The notes below the pieces were generated by a model that was given only the letters and a program-made list of their open reading frames with translations, made no database searches and was not told where the DNA came from. Source: Microbacterium oleivorans (GTDB lineage: Bacteria; Actinomycetota; Actinomycetes; Actinomycetales; Microbacteriaceae). From it: DNA of 64,000 nt. Numbering within the stretch: the first letter of the stretch is position 1; every line of letters starts with the position of its first letter. The position numbers and the translations under genes were made by a program. The stretch covers positions 1,674,001 to 1,738,000 of the forward strand of contig NZ_CP058316.1 in assembly GCF_013389665.1 (NCBI RefSeq), written 5' to 3'. Shown piece by piece: positions 42,310 to 50,571 of this stretch.

Positions 42310-43800
42310 TCAGCGCTGCACGAGGTGCGCGGGACGCTTGAGGAAGAGCACCACCACGACAGCGACCCCGATGACGACGGCGGGCAGCACCATCGCCTGT
42401 GCCATCGCGGCGGAGAACCCCTCGGCGATCACGGGAGGCATCGCGCCGCCCCCGCCGAAGTCGCCGCCCGCGGCATCCCCGGCGCCCGGCAGGTTCGCCT
42501 CGAGACGCGACTGCATGTACGCGGCGATGGCGGCCGATCCGATGACCGACCCGACCGTGCGGGTCGTGTTGTAGATGCCCGAGCCCGCGCCGGCTTGACG
42601 CGGCGGCAGATTGCGCGTCGCGGTCGTGGCGAGCGGGCCCCACATCCCCGCGTTGGCGACGCCGATCACCGCGGCGGGGATGAGCAGCAGCAGCACCGGC
42701 GCCTCCGTGTTCATCAGCAGCGCATAGCCGACGAGACCTACGACCATGAGTGTCAGACCCGGCACGAGAAGCAGGCGCGGGTCGACGCGGTCGAGGATGC
42801 GGCCGGCCAGGGGCGCGAGCGCACCCGAGAGGACCGCCATCGGCACGAGCAGCAGCGCGGACTGCGTCGGGGTGAGCCCCCGGGCGAGCTGCGTGAAGAA
42901 CGCCATCGGCAGCGCCATGCTGGTCACCGTGAACCCGACGGCGGCGATCGCCAGGTTGGAGATTGCGAAGTTGCGGTCGCGGAACAGCTCGAGCGGCACG
43001 AGCGGCTCGCTGCGCGTGCGGCCCTGGGTCCAGATGAACACCGCCAGCACGACGACGCCGGCCGCGATCATGCCCCAGACCCACGGCGCCCAGTCGTAGT
43101 GCTCACCCTCCTGCAGGCCGAACACGATGAGGAAGAGGGCGACGGCGCTGAGCACGACACCGACCACGTCGAACCGGTGGGCGTGGGTCTCGAGCTGCGG
43201 CACCAGACGCCACGCGAGGACGAAGGCGATGACACCGACGGGGATGTTGACGAAGAAGATCCACTCCCAGCCGAAGCCGTCGACGAGCAGCCCGCCCGCC
43301 AGCGGGCCGACCAGGGTCGCGACGCCCGCCGTCGCCCCCCACAGACCCATCGCGGCCCCGCGGCGCTCCGCCGGGAAGGTGCGCGTGATGACGGCCATCG
43401 TCTGAGGGGTCATGAGGGCCGCGCCGAGCCCCTGCACCGCGCGCGCGAGGATCAGCACCTCGAGCGAGCCCGACAGCCCGCAGGCGAGCGAGGCCAGGGT
43501 GAAGATCGCGAGGCCGATCAGGTAGATGTTCTTCGGGCCGAAGCGGTCGCCGAGACGCCCGGTGACCAGCAGCGGCACCGCGTAGGCGAGCAGGTACGAC
43601 GAGGTGACCCACACGACGTTGTCGAGGTTGCTCGTCGCCGGGTCGAGCGCCGCTTTGATCGCCGGGTTCGCGACCGACACGATCGTGGTGTCGACGAGGA
43701 TCATGAAGAATCCGATGACCATCGCCCACAGGGCGGGCCACGGGCTGACGGGGTGAGGGGCGCCCTGAGGGGTGCGGACGGTGCTGGTCTTCTCGCTCAT
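42310..43800 (-). CDS. MFS multidrug exporter, DHA2/EmrB-QacA type
   Basis: 496 residues with about 14 membrane helices. DHA2 motifs are visible: MILVDTTIVSVANPAIKAAL in TM1, LLVTGRLGDRFGPKNIYLIG (motif A), AVQGLGAALMTPQTMAVI and, in TM5, GPLAGGLLVDGFGWEWIFFVNIP (shown in parts of the family pattern). ATG 43800 overlaps the stop of the PadR gene (ATGA), so the exporter is translated with its regulator. Likely drug or metabolite efflux; substrate unknown. Confidence 0.92.
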   Translation of the reverse strand: MSEKTSTVRTPQGAPHPVSPWPALWAMVIGFFMILVDTTIVSVANPAIKAALDPATSNLDNVVWVTSSYLLAYAVPLLVTGRLGDRFGPKNIYLIGLAIFTLASLACGLSGSLEVLILARAVQGLGAALMTPQTMAVITRTFPAERRGAAMGLWGATAGVATLVGPLAGGLLVDGFGWEWIFFVNIPVGVIAFVLAWRLVPQLETHAHRFDVVGVVLSAVALFLIVFGLQEGEHYDWAPWVWGMIAAGVVVLAVFIWTQGRTRSEPLVPLELFRDRNFAISNLAIAAVGFTVTSMALPMAFFTQLARGLTPTQSALLLVPMAVLSGALAPLAGRILDRVDPRLLLVPGLTLMVVGLVGYALLMNTEAPVLLLLIPAAVIGVANAGMWGPLATTATRNLPPRQAGAGSGIYNTTRTVGSVIGSAAIAAYMQSRLEANLPGAGDAAGGDFGGGGAMPPVIAEGFSAAMAQAMVLPAVVIGVAVVVVLFLKRPAHLVQR

Positions 43801-44420
43801 GCGCGGGCGGCTTCTCTCTGTGCCAGGTAGCGGTCGGTCGGGGAGAGGTCGGTGACCCCCCAGACGGTGTCGGAACGACGGATGTACTCGACCGCTTCGT
43901 CGAGCCAGGCGACATCCGCTGACAGCAGGGCCGCCTCGCGGTGCACCTCGATCAGGAACTGGGGATACGACCCACGCTCGATCGCGTGATCGCGGGCGTT
44001 GCGGTGCGCCTCGAGCGATGCCGCGAGGGCGACTCGACGCTCGCCGAGAAGCGCGACCACCTCGCCGCGGTCGAGGTTGTGCGCCTCGGCGAGCGCGACG
44101 CGGAACCTCTCGGGCCGCTCGACCGACGGCAGCTCGCGCCGCACCCAGGCGAGGAGCATCTCGGCGCCCGCAGCGGTGAGGGCGTAGGTCGTGCGCTCGG
44201 GCCGATTGCCCTCGCGGTCCGTGCCGACCTCCTCGATCAGCCCCTGCCGTTCGAGGCGCGCGACGGTGTGGTAGATCGTGCCGTGGGTGAGGGCGACGAG
44301 CCGGTCCGCCTTGCGGTCGCGCAGCAGCCGGATCATCTCGTAGGCGTGCATGTCGTCCTCGTGCAGCAGCGCGAGCAGCATCAGCCCCAGTGGGGTGAGT
44401 CGGTCGACGGCATCCGGCAC
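43797..44420 (-). CDS. PadR-family repressor of the adjacent exporter
   Basis: 207 residues. Winged helix about 8-90: LTPLGLMLLALLHEDDMHAY, LTHGTIYHTVARLERQGLIEEV, TTYALTAAGAEMLLAW. C-terminal helical Vir-like domain with RRVALAASLEAHRNARDHA. GTG 44420 after GAGGGGGG. It overlaps the exporter gene, and a 16-bp palindrome lies 17 bp upstream, the classical autoregulated PadR-exporter arrangement. Confidence 0.9.
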   Translation of the reverse strand: MPDAVDRLTPLGLMLLALLHEDDMHAYEMIRLLRDRKADRLVALTHGTIYHTVARLERQGLIEEVGTDREGNRPERTTYALTAAGAEMLLAWVRRELPSVERPERFRVALAEAHNLDRGEVVALLGERRVALAASLEAHRNARDHAIERGSYPQFLIEVHREAALLSADVAWLDEAVEYIRRSDTVWGVTDLSPTDRYLAQREAARA

Positions 44421-44437
44421 GGCACCCCCCTCTTGAT

Positions 44438-44453
44438 TAGTCCATGTGGACTA
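44438..44453 (-). promoter_or_regulatory. PadR operator palindrome
   Basis: TAGTCCATGTGGACTA consists of 7-bp inverted arms around TG, in a short AT-richer segment 18 bp before the PadR start. It is the likely binding site of the PadR repressor. Confidence 0.7.
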
Positions 44454-44507
44454 TACGCCTATTTCCCCGCTCCCCGACGGCGCACCCCGCGCATCGCGGC
44501 GCTCCGG

Positions 44508-44519
44508 GATAATGGCCGG
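44508..44519 (+). promoter_or_regulatory. -10 element and leaderless start of purC
   Basis: GATAAT at 44508-44513, followed by six bases and the GTG at 44520. No Shine-Dalgarno sequence is present. This decides the start against much longer upstream frames. Confidence 0.65.
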
Positions 44520-45398
44520 GTGAGCGCCCTCGATCTGCCCGGCTGGAAGCACGTCTACTCCGGCAAGGTCCGCGACCTGTACCGCCCCGCCGACGGCGCC
44601 AAGGACAGGATGCTGGTGGTCGCGAGCGATCGCGTCAGCGCGTTCGACCACGTGCTCGAGCCCGGCATCCCGGGCAAGGGCGAACTGCTGACCCGGCTGA
44701 GCCTGTGGTGGTTCGCACAGCTCGCCGGGCGCGACGGCGGACACCCGATCCCCAACCACATCCTCGGCCTCGAACCTCCGGCCGCGGTCGCCGCCCGGGC
44801 GATGATCGTTCGCGAGCTCGACATGCAGCCGATCGAGTGCGTCGTGCGCGGCTACCTCACGGGAACGGGCTGGGCCGAGTACCAGGAGAGCGGCACCGTG
44901 TGCGGTATCCCGCTGCCGATCGGTCTGCAGAACGGCGACCGCCTGCCCGAGCCGATCTTCACCCCCGCCTACAAGGCACCGCTCGGCGAGCACGACGAGA
45001 ACATCTCGTTCGATCGCACCGTCGAGCTCGTCGGCGCCGACACCGCGGCGGCGCTGCGCGACGCGTCGCTCGAGATCTACACCCGGGCCGCCGCCCTCGC
45101 CGAGAAGAAGGGGCTCATCCTCGCCGACACGAAGTTCGAGTTCGGCCTCGACGCCGACGGCGTGCTGACCCTCGCCGACGAGGTGCTCACGAGCGACTCG
45201 TCGCGCTACTGGGATGCCGAGGCCTGGCGCACGGGTTCGACACCGGCCGAGCGTATGGCGAGCTACGACAAGCAGATCGTCCGCGATTGGCTCGCGGCCG
45301 CGTGGGACAAGACCGGCACTCCCCCGGCGCTCCCCGACGACATCGTCGAGCGCACCGCGGCGAAGTACCGCGAGCTGCTCGACACGCTCGCGGGCTGA
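44520..45398 (+). CDS. purC: Phosphoribosylaminoimidazole-succinocarboxamide synthase
   Basis: Ligates aspartate to CAIR to give SAICAR in purine synthesis. 292 residues, the longer actinobacterial form. Visible motifs: HVYSGKVRDLY, VVASDRVSAFDHVL, HILGLEPP, RGYLTGTGWAEY and ILADTKFEFGLD. Leaderless GTG at 44520. purD lies 2.3 kb upstream with the PadR-exporter pair between them. Confidence 0.96.
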   Translation: MSALDLPGWKHVYSGKVRDLYRPADGAKDRMLVVASDRVSAFDHVLEPGIPGKGELLTRLSLWWFAQLAGRDGGHPIPNHILGLEPPAAVAARAMIVRELDMQPIECVVRGYLTGTGWAEYQESGTVCGIPLPIGLQNGDRLPEPIFTPAYKAPLGEHDENISFDRTVELVGADTAAALRDASLEIYTRAAALAEKKGLILADTKFEFGLDADGVLTLADEVLTSDSSRYWDAEAWRTGSTPAERMASYDKQIVRDWLAAAWDKTGTPPALPDDIVERTAAKYRELLDTLAG

Positions 45399-45460
45399 GC
45401 CGCGACGCCCCAGGGCGTGCACCGGAGCGCCGACGCGGCATCCAGGGAGTTCACAGATAA

Positions 45461-45485
45461 GGTGGGGCCACTCTCTCGCCCCACC
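45461..45485 (+). other. Hairpin upstream of the uracil/xanthine permease
   Basis: GGTGGGGC and GCCCCACC form an 8-bp stem with a 9-nt loop, directly after a possible -10 (GATAAG, 45456-45461). It is either the end of the purC transcript or the 5' end of the permease mRNA; the sequence does not decide. Confidence 0.4.
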
Positions 45486-45514
45486 CCGAACCTCCCACTT
45501 CTCCGAGGAGTCCC

Positions 45515-46855
45515 ATGCCCATCTGGTCCCTCCACGGCGACGGTCGCACCGTCGCGCGCGGCGCCGTCGTCAAGCCCGGCGAGCGCCTCAACTGGCCCGG
45601 CACCATCGCGATCGGCGCGCAGCACGTCGTCGCCATGTTCGGCGCGACGTTCCTGGTGCCGATCATCACCGGCTTCCCCGTGTCGACGACCCTGCTCTTC
45701 TCGGGTCTCGGCACCCTCGTGTTCCTGCTCGTCACCCGCAACAAGCTGCCCAGCTACCTCGGTTCCTCGTTCGCGTTCATCGCGCCGATCACCGCCCTCA
45801 ACGGCGGCAACCGGCTCGAGACCCCCGAGCAGATCACCCAGGCGCTGCTCGGCGTCGTCGTGGCGGGCCTGCTGCTGGCGGGTGTCGGCTTCATCGTGCA
45901 GGCCTTCGGCACCGGCTGGATCGAGAAGCTCATGCCGCCGGTCGTCGCCGGCGCGATCGTCGCCCTGATCGGCTTCAACCTCGCCCCCGCGGCGTGGGGC
46001 AACTTCCAGCAGCAGCCCGAGATCGCCACGGTGACGCTGTGCGCCGTCATCCTGTTCAGCGTCCTGTTCCGCGGGTTCCTCGGCCGGATCTCGATCTTCC
46101 TCGGCGTGATCGTCGGCTACCTCGTGGCCGCCGTCACCGGCCAGGTGCAGTTCGAGGCGGTCGCGGACGCGGCGTGGTTCGGCCTGCCCGACTTCCACCT
46201 CGTGGCGATCGGGGACGCCGCGGCCTGGTCGATCGTCCCGATGTTCCTGCCCGTCGTGCTCGTGCTGATCGCCGAGAACGTCGGCCACGTGCGCGGCGTC
46301 GCGACCATGACCGAGGACCCCTCGATCAACAAGCACACCGGCCGGGCACTCATCGCCGACGGTCTCGCGACGACGCTCGCGGGTGGGTTCGGCGGCTCGG
46401 GCACCACGACCTACGGCGAGAACATCGGCGTCATGGCCGCGACCCGCGTCTACTCGACGGCGGCGTACTGGGTCGCCGGCATCGTCGCGATCCTGCTCGC
46501 GTTCTCGCCCAAGGTCGGGGCCGTGTTCAACACCATCCCGGCGGGCGTGCTCGGTGGCGTCACGACCGCCCTCTACGGCCTGATCGGTGTCATCGGCATC
46601 AAGATCTGGGTCGACAACCGCGTGGACTTCTCACGCCCGGTCAACCAGTACACCGTCGCCGTGTCGTTCGTGATCGCGATCGCCGGCTTCGCGATGGACC
46701 TCGGCTCGCTCCAGTTCGGAGCCATCGTCCTCGGTACCGTCGCAGCCCTGGTGATCTACCACGCCGGCAACGCCGTCGCGCGCCTGCGCAAGACCGGCGC
46801 CGACGACGGCGGCCCGCTCCCCGCGGTGGGCCAGCTCGGCGGCGACCCCCGGTAG
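45515..46855 (+). CDS. Uracil/xanthine permease (NCS2, solute carrier 23 family)
   Basis: 446-residue nucleobase:proton symporter with about 14 membrane segments. Visible NCS2 features: a PGERLNWPGTIAIGAQHVVAM-type start of TM1 (in parts), and GGFGGSGTTTYGENIGVMAATRVYS-type signature (GTTTYGEN) in the substrate region. ATG after GAGGAG. Sequence favours uracil (UraA-like TTYGEN) over xanthine. It sits next to purC, consistent with nucleobase salvage. The final 30 residues are hydrophilic. Confidence 0.9.
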   Translation: MPIWSLHGDGRTVARGAVVKPGERLNWPGTIAIGAQHVVAMFGATFLVPIITGFPVSTTLLFSGLGTLVFLLVTRNKLPSYLGSSFAFIAPITALNGGNRLETPEQITQALLGVVVAGLLLAGVGFIVQAFGTGWIEKLMPPVVAGAIVALIGFNLAPAAWGNFQQQPEIATVTLCAVILFSVLFRGFLGRISIFLGVIVGYLVAAVTGQVQFEAVADAAWFGLPDFHLVAIGDAAAWSIVPMFLPVVLVLIAENVGHVRGVATMTEDPSINKHTGRALIADGLATTLAGGFGGSGTTTYGENIGVMAATRVYSTAAYWVAGIVAILLAFSPKVGAVFNTIPAGVLGGVTTALYGLIGVIGIKIWVDNRVDFSRPVNQYTVAVSFVIAIAGFAMDLGSLQFGAIVLGTVAALVIYHAGNAVARLRKTGADDGGPLPAVGQLGGDPR

Positions 46856-46875
46856 GCCCGTCGCGCTCGCGGTGC

Positions 46876-46957
46876 CCGAGTGCACGGCATCCCGTCGAAT
46901 GTACGACTCTCAGACGCGAGGATGCCGTGCACTCGGCGTTGCGCCGTGCACTCGGGC
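46876..46957. repeat. Extragenic inverted repeat, left of the VOC gene
   Basis: CCGAGTGCACGGCATCC (46876-46892) and its exact complement GGATGCCGTGCACTCGG (46920-46936) are separated by 27 bp. A further partial copy GCCGTGCACTCGGGC follows at 46943-46957. The whole 145-bp gap is noncoding. Confidence 0.85.
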
Positions 46958-47000
46958 AGCGGCGCGCTCGGGAATGGGCAGGCCCGGGGCGGGGTTGTGG

Positions 47001-47882
47001 ATGCACGTGAATGAGAAGCTGGCGGATGCCACGACCATGGGCGCCGTCACCCTGCTGGTGGGCGACCTCGACGGCATGACGCGCTACTACCGCGATGTGG
47101 TCACCCTGCAGGTGATCGCCGCCGAGGGCGACACCGTGACCCTCGGCCGGGCCGGCCGCCCGGTGGTGATCCTGCGCCACGAGCCCGGGCTGCGACACGC
47201 GAGCCCCGGCTCGGCGGGCCTGTTCCACACGGCGATCCTCTTCGAGACGCAGGCGGCCCTCGCCGCTGCCCTGTACAGCGTGGCGCGGCACGCCCCCACG
47301 ACCTTCACCGGCAGCGCCGACCACCTCGTCAGCCAGGCGTTCTATTTCACCGACCCCGAGGGCAACGGCATCGAGCTCTACTGGGACCGCGACCGCAGCA
47401 CCTGGTCGTGGACGCACGGGCAGGTCGAGATGGCCACCCTGTACCTCGACCCGAACGCGTTCCTTCGCGAGCACCTCGACGCCGCGGTCCTGGGCGGCTC
47501 GGCCGGCTCCGGCCCCGCGGCATCCGATCCGGCCCGGGTGGGGCACGTGCACCTCTCGGTCGGCGACGTGGCGACGGCTCGTGCCTTCTACATCGACGCG
47601 CTCGGTTTCGACACCACCGCGGCCCTCGGCGACCAGGCACTCTTCGTCAGCGCGGGCGGTTACCACCACCACATGGCGATGAACGTCTGGAACTCGCGCG
47701 GCGCCGGGCCCCGCATGCCCGCGCTCGGCCTCGGACGGGTCGACCTCGCGCTCCCGGCATCCGACGACCTCGGCGCCCTCGCCGAACGGCTCCGTCACCA
47801 CGGCGTCGCGGTGCGCGACGACGGCCGCACGGTCTCGTTCGACGACCCGTGGCACAACACCCTCCACGCCGCCGTCGTCTGA
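47001..47882 (+). CDS. Two-domain VOC metalloenzyme (CatE/glyoxalase-like)
   Basis: 293 residues made of two vicinal-oxygen-chelate repeats. N-terminal half: GAVTLLVGDLDGMTRYYRDV, HTAILFETQ, GIELYWDRDR. C-terminal half: GHVHLSVGDVATARAFYIDA, FVSAGGYHHHMAMNVW. This is the arrangement of catechol-2,3-dioxygenase-like (CatE) proteins; likely metal ligands are His and Glu of the first half and His of the second, but the reaction cannot be named. ATG 47001 chosen because the region upstream is repeat DNA; there is no clear ribosome site. Isolated, flanked on both sides by related extragenic repeats. Confidence 0.85.
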   Translation: MHVNEKLADATTMGAVTLLVGDLDGMTRYYRDVVTLQVIAAEGDTVTLGRAGRPVVILRHEPGLRHASPGSAGLFHTAILFETQAALAAALYSVARHAPTTFTGSADHLVSQAFYFTDPEGNGIELYWDRDRSTWSWTHGQVEMATLYLDPNAFLREHLDAAVLGGSAGSGPAASDPARVGHVHLSVGDVATARAFYIDALGFDTTAALGDQALFVSAGGYHHHMAMNVWNSRGAGPRMPALGLGRVDLALPASDDLGALAERLRHHGVAVRDDGRTVSFDDPWHNTLHAAVV

Positions 47883-47896
47883 CGGGACCACCCGTT

Positions 47897-48017
47897 CCCG
47901 AGTGCACGGGATGCCGCCGGACGGACGCGTTCCCTGCGTGCGGATGCCGTCCGCTCGGCGCGAAGCCGTCCGCTCGGCGCGAAGCCGTCCGCTCGGCGCG
48001 AAGCCGTCCGCTCGGCG
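47897..48017. repeat. Extragenic repeat with 19-bp tandem units, right of the VOC gene
   Basis: Begins CCCGAGTGCACGGGATGCC (47897-47915), related to the left repeat, and continues with GGATGCCGTCCGCTCGGCG. A 19-bp unit GCCGTCCGCTCGGCGCGAA is then repeated at 47946, 47965 and 47984 with a partial fourth copy at 48003-48017. Noncoding. Confidence 0.85.
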
Positions 48018-48035
48018 GTGAGCCGCAGGCGCGGG

Positions 48036-49049
48036 TCAGGCCGAGCCGCGGACGATGAGCTCCGTGTCGAGGATCGTCACCTCGGGCGGTTCGTTCCCGG
48101 CGAGCCGGGCGATCAGCACGTCGGCCATCCGCTCCCCCTGAGTGAACGAGGGCTGGCGCATCGTCGTCAGCTGCGGCTCGGTCGTCAGCGCGATGGGCGA
48201 ATCGTCGAAGCCGACCACGGAGACCTCGTCGGGGATGCCGACACCCGCGGCGGCGAGCACCTGCATCGCCCCGCGTGCCATCAGGTCGCTCGCGACGAAC
48301 AGGCCGTCGAACGGCTCGCCGGTCGCGAGGATCTCGCGCATGGCGTCGGCCCCGGACTCGACGGTGAAATCGCCCTCCGCGACCGGCGCCGGCGTCAGCC
48401 CGGCATCCGCCACCGCCAGCCGGTAACCCTGGGCGCGGTCGACCCCAGCGGGCATCGAGGGAGGTCCGGTGATCGCCGCGATGCGCGTGCGGCCGCGACC
48501 CACGAGGAACGCGGTCGCATCACGGGCCCCCGCGACATTGTCGACGTCGACGTAGTAGTCGCCGCCACGCGACCGCACCGGCCGGCCGCCGTAGACGACG
48601 GGGACGGCGGCGGCGATGCGATCGATGAAGGTGTCGCTGGTGTGGTGCGAGACGACGATCGCCCCGTCCACGGCGCCGCTGCGGACGTACTGCGCGGTCT
48701 TGTCGCCCGGGTCGGCACTGGCCATGATCAGGTTCAGCACGTAGTCGCTGCGGCTGATGCGCGCGTTGATGCCCGAGACGATCGAGGCGAAGAACGGGTC
48801 TCCGAACAGGCGACTGGTGTCTTCGGGGACCACGAGCGCGATCGCCAGGGTCGACCGGCTCGCGAGCGAGCGAGCCGCGCGGTTGGGCACGTAGTTCAGC
48901 TCGGCGATCGCACGGCGCACAGACTCGGCGGCGGCCGGGCTTACGGCGGTCGAGCCGTTGACGACGCGCGACACCGTCGAGCGCGATACACCGGCGACGG
49001 CCGCGACCTCCTCGATGGTCGCGGCCGCCCGGGTCTGATCGGAGATCAC
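48036..49049 (-). CDS. cebR: LacI-family repressor, CebR-like
   Basis: 337 residues. N-terminal LacI headpiece: TIEEVAAVAGVSRSTVSRVV with hinge helix RAARSLASRST, then a periplasmic-binding-protein-like effector domain (ALVVPEDTSRLFGDPFFASI, GFDDSPIALTTEPQLTTMRQ). GTG 49049 starts 9 bp after the end of the glucosidase gene, so it is the last gene of the ceb operon. The operators at 53926 and 53959 match the CebR/CelR site TGGGAGCGCTCCCA, which supports cellobiose or cello-oligosaccharide sensing. Symbol given by operator match and synteny. Confidence 0.82.
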   Translation of the reverse strand: MISDQTRAAATIEEVAAVAGVSRSTVSRVVNGSTAVSPAAAESVRRAIAELNYVPNRAARSLASRSTLAIALVVPEDTSRLFGDPFFASIVSGINARISRSDYVLNLIMASADPGDKTAQYVRSGAVDGAIVVSHHTSDTFIDRIAAAVPVVYGGRPVRSRGGDYYVDVDNVAGARDATAFLVGRGRTRIAAITGPPSMPAGVDRAQGYRLAVADAGLTPAPVAEGDFTVESGADAMREILATGEPFDGLFVASDLMARGAMQVLAAAGVGIPDEVSVVGFDDSPIALTTEPQLTTMRQPSFTQGERMADVLIARLAGNEPPEVTILDTELIVRGSA

Positions 49050-49057
49050 AGTCAGAG

Positions 49058-50539
49058 CTACCTCGGGACGACGGTCCGGGCGGCGTCCCCGGCGGCGGGC
49101 ACGTCGATCGCACGATCTGCGATGACCCGACGATACTCCTTCGCGCTGTCCTTGAGAGTCCGCTCCTGAGTGGCGTAGTCGACGCGCACGATGCCGAACC
49201 GCTTCTCGTAACCCCAGGCCCACTCGAAGTTGTCGAGCAGTGACCAGTAGAAGTACCCGCGCACGTCGACACCGGCGTCGCGGGCGTCCAGCACCGCGCC
49301 GAGGTGCCCGCGCAGGAACGCGGTGCGCTCGGCGTCGGGCACCGTCTTCTCACCGTCGACCTCCACCACCTCGTCGTCGTACGCGGCGCCGTTCTCGGTG
49401 ACGTACAGCACCGTCCCCACCGGCTGCGCGTACTCGGTCCACACCCGCTCGAGCAGCTGTGTGAGCCCGGCCGGCTGCACCTCCCAGTGCATCGACGTGC
49501 GAGGCAGTCCGCGCTCGTGCCAGTGGATGTCGTGGCCGGCCGGCCACGGGCTGCCGGTCACGCGGTCGGTCGGGGCATCGCCCGGGGTCGGCGGGTTCGG
49601 ATCGGGCTCTCCGCCCACGAACTCGCCGTGGTAGTAGTTCACCCCGAGCGCGTCGAGCGGCTGCGCGATGACGGCCTCGTCGCCCGGACGCACCGCGTCA
49701 CGCCAGCGCGCCACGGCCGCGGCATCCACCTTCTCGAGATCGCCGACGATGTCGCTCGGGTAGGAGGCGCGGAAGATCGGGTCGAGGAACCAGCGGTTGA
49801 ACTGCCCGTCGATGCGTCGTGCCGCATCGACGTCGGCGGGCGCCGCGGGATCGGCGGGCTCGGCCACCGTGAGGTTCAGCGTGATCCCGAGCGAGAGCGA
49901 GTCGTCTCGCTGTCGCAGCTCGCGCACGGCCTGCCCGTGGCCGAGGAGCAGGTGGTGGGCGGCCAGCATCCCGTCGCCGATGTCGAACCGGCCCGGCGCA
50001 TGGATCCCCGCGGTGTAGCTGAGGAACGACGAGCACCAGGGCTCGTTGAGCGTCGTCCAGTGATGCACCCGGTCTCCGAGCGCGTCGTGCATGTCGAGGG
50101 CGTACTCGGTGAAACGGTCGGCGGTGTCTCGCACCGTCCACCCGCCGCGCTCCTCGAGCGCCTGCGGAAGGTCCCAGTGGTAGAGCGTCAACCACGGGAT
50201 GATTCCCGCGGCGAGCAGCTCGTCGACGAGGCGCTCGTAGAAGTCGACGCCCCGGGGGTTCAGCGGTCCGCCGTCGGGGCGCACCCGCGACCAGGACGTC
50301 GAGAACCGGTAGGTGTCGAGTCCGAGGTCCTTCATGAGGGCCACGTCGTCGCGGTAGCGGTGGTAGTGGTCGCACGCCACGTCGCCGTTGTCGGCGTTGA
50401 TGACGGCTCCCGGCACACGGGCGAACGCGTCCCAGATCGATGCGGTGCGCCCGTCGTCGAAGGCGGCTCCCTCGATCTGGTAGGCGGCCGTGGCCGCTCC
50501 GAAGAGAAAGCCGGTCGGGAAGCTGCGCGACGTGTTCAT
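49058..50539 (-). CDS. bglC: GH1 beta-glucosidase
   Basis: 493-residue family 1 glycoside hydrolase that cleaves cellobiose to glucose inside the cell. Visible: FPTGFLFGAATAAYQIEG, acid/base Glu in WTTLNEPW, nucleophile Glu in LYVTENGAA and GYFYWSLLDNFEWAWGY. No signal peptide. AGGAG precedes the ATG at 50539; an ATG at 50575 overlapping the permease stop (ATGA) is an alternative that would add 12 residues. Follows the transporter genes and precedes the regulator. Confidence 0.93.
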   Translation of the reverse strand: MNTSRSFPTGFLFGAATAAYQIEGAAFDDGRTASIWDAFARVPGAVINADNGDVACDHYHRYRDDVALMKDLGLDTYRFSTSWSRVRPDGGPLNPRGVDFYERLVDELLAAGIIPWLTLYHWDLPQALEERGGWTVRDTADRFTEYALDMHDALGDRVHHWTTLNEPWCSSFLSYTAGIHAPGRFDIGDGMLAAHHLLLGHGQAVRELRQRDDSLSLGITLNLTVAEPADPAAPADVDAARRIDGQFNRWFLDPIFRASYPSDIVGDLEKVDAAAVARWRDAVRPGDEAVIAQPLDALGVNYYHGEFVGGEPDPNPPTPGDAPTDRVTGSPWPAGHDIHWHERGLPRTSMHWEVQPAGLTQLLERVWTEYAQPVGTVLYVTENGAAYDDEVVEVDGEKTVPDAERTAFLRGHLGAVLDARDAGVDVRGYFYWSLLDNFEWAWGYEKRFGIVRVDYATQERTLKDSAKEYRRVIADRAIDVPAAGDAARTVVPR

Positions 50540-50571
50540 GGTCTCCTGCGAAGTGCGGTCCAGGTGCAGGG

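Noticed and set aside
46872..47000. N-terminal extension of the VOC protein from the ATG at 46872
   Set aside because: The extension is encoded by extragenic repeat DNA; a similar false peptide arises from the repeat on the right side of the gene.
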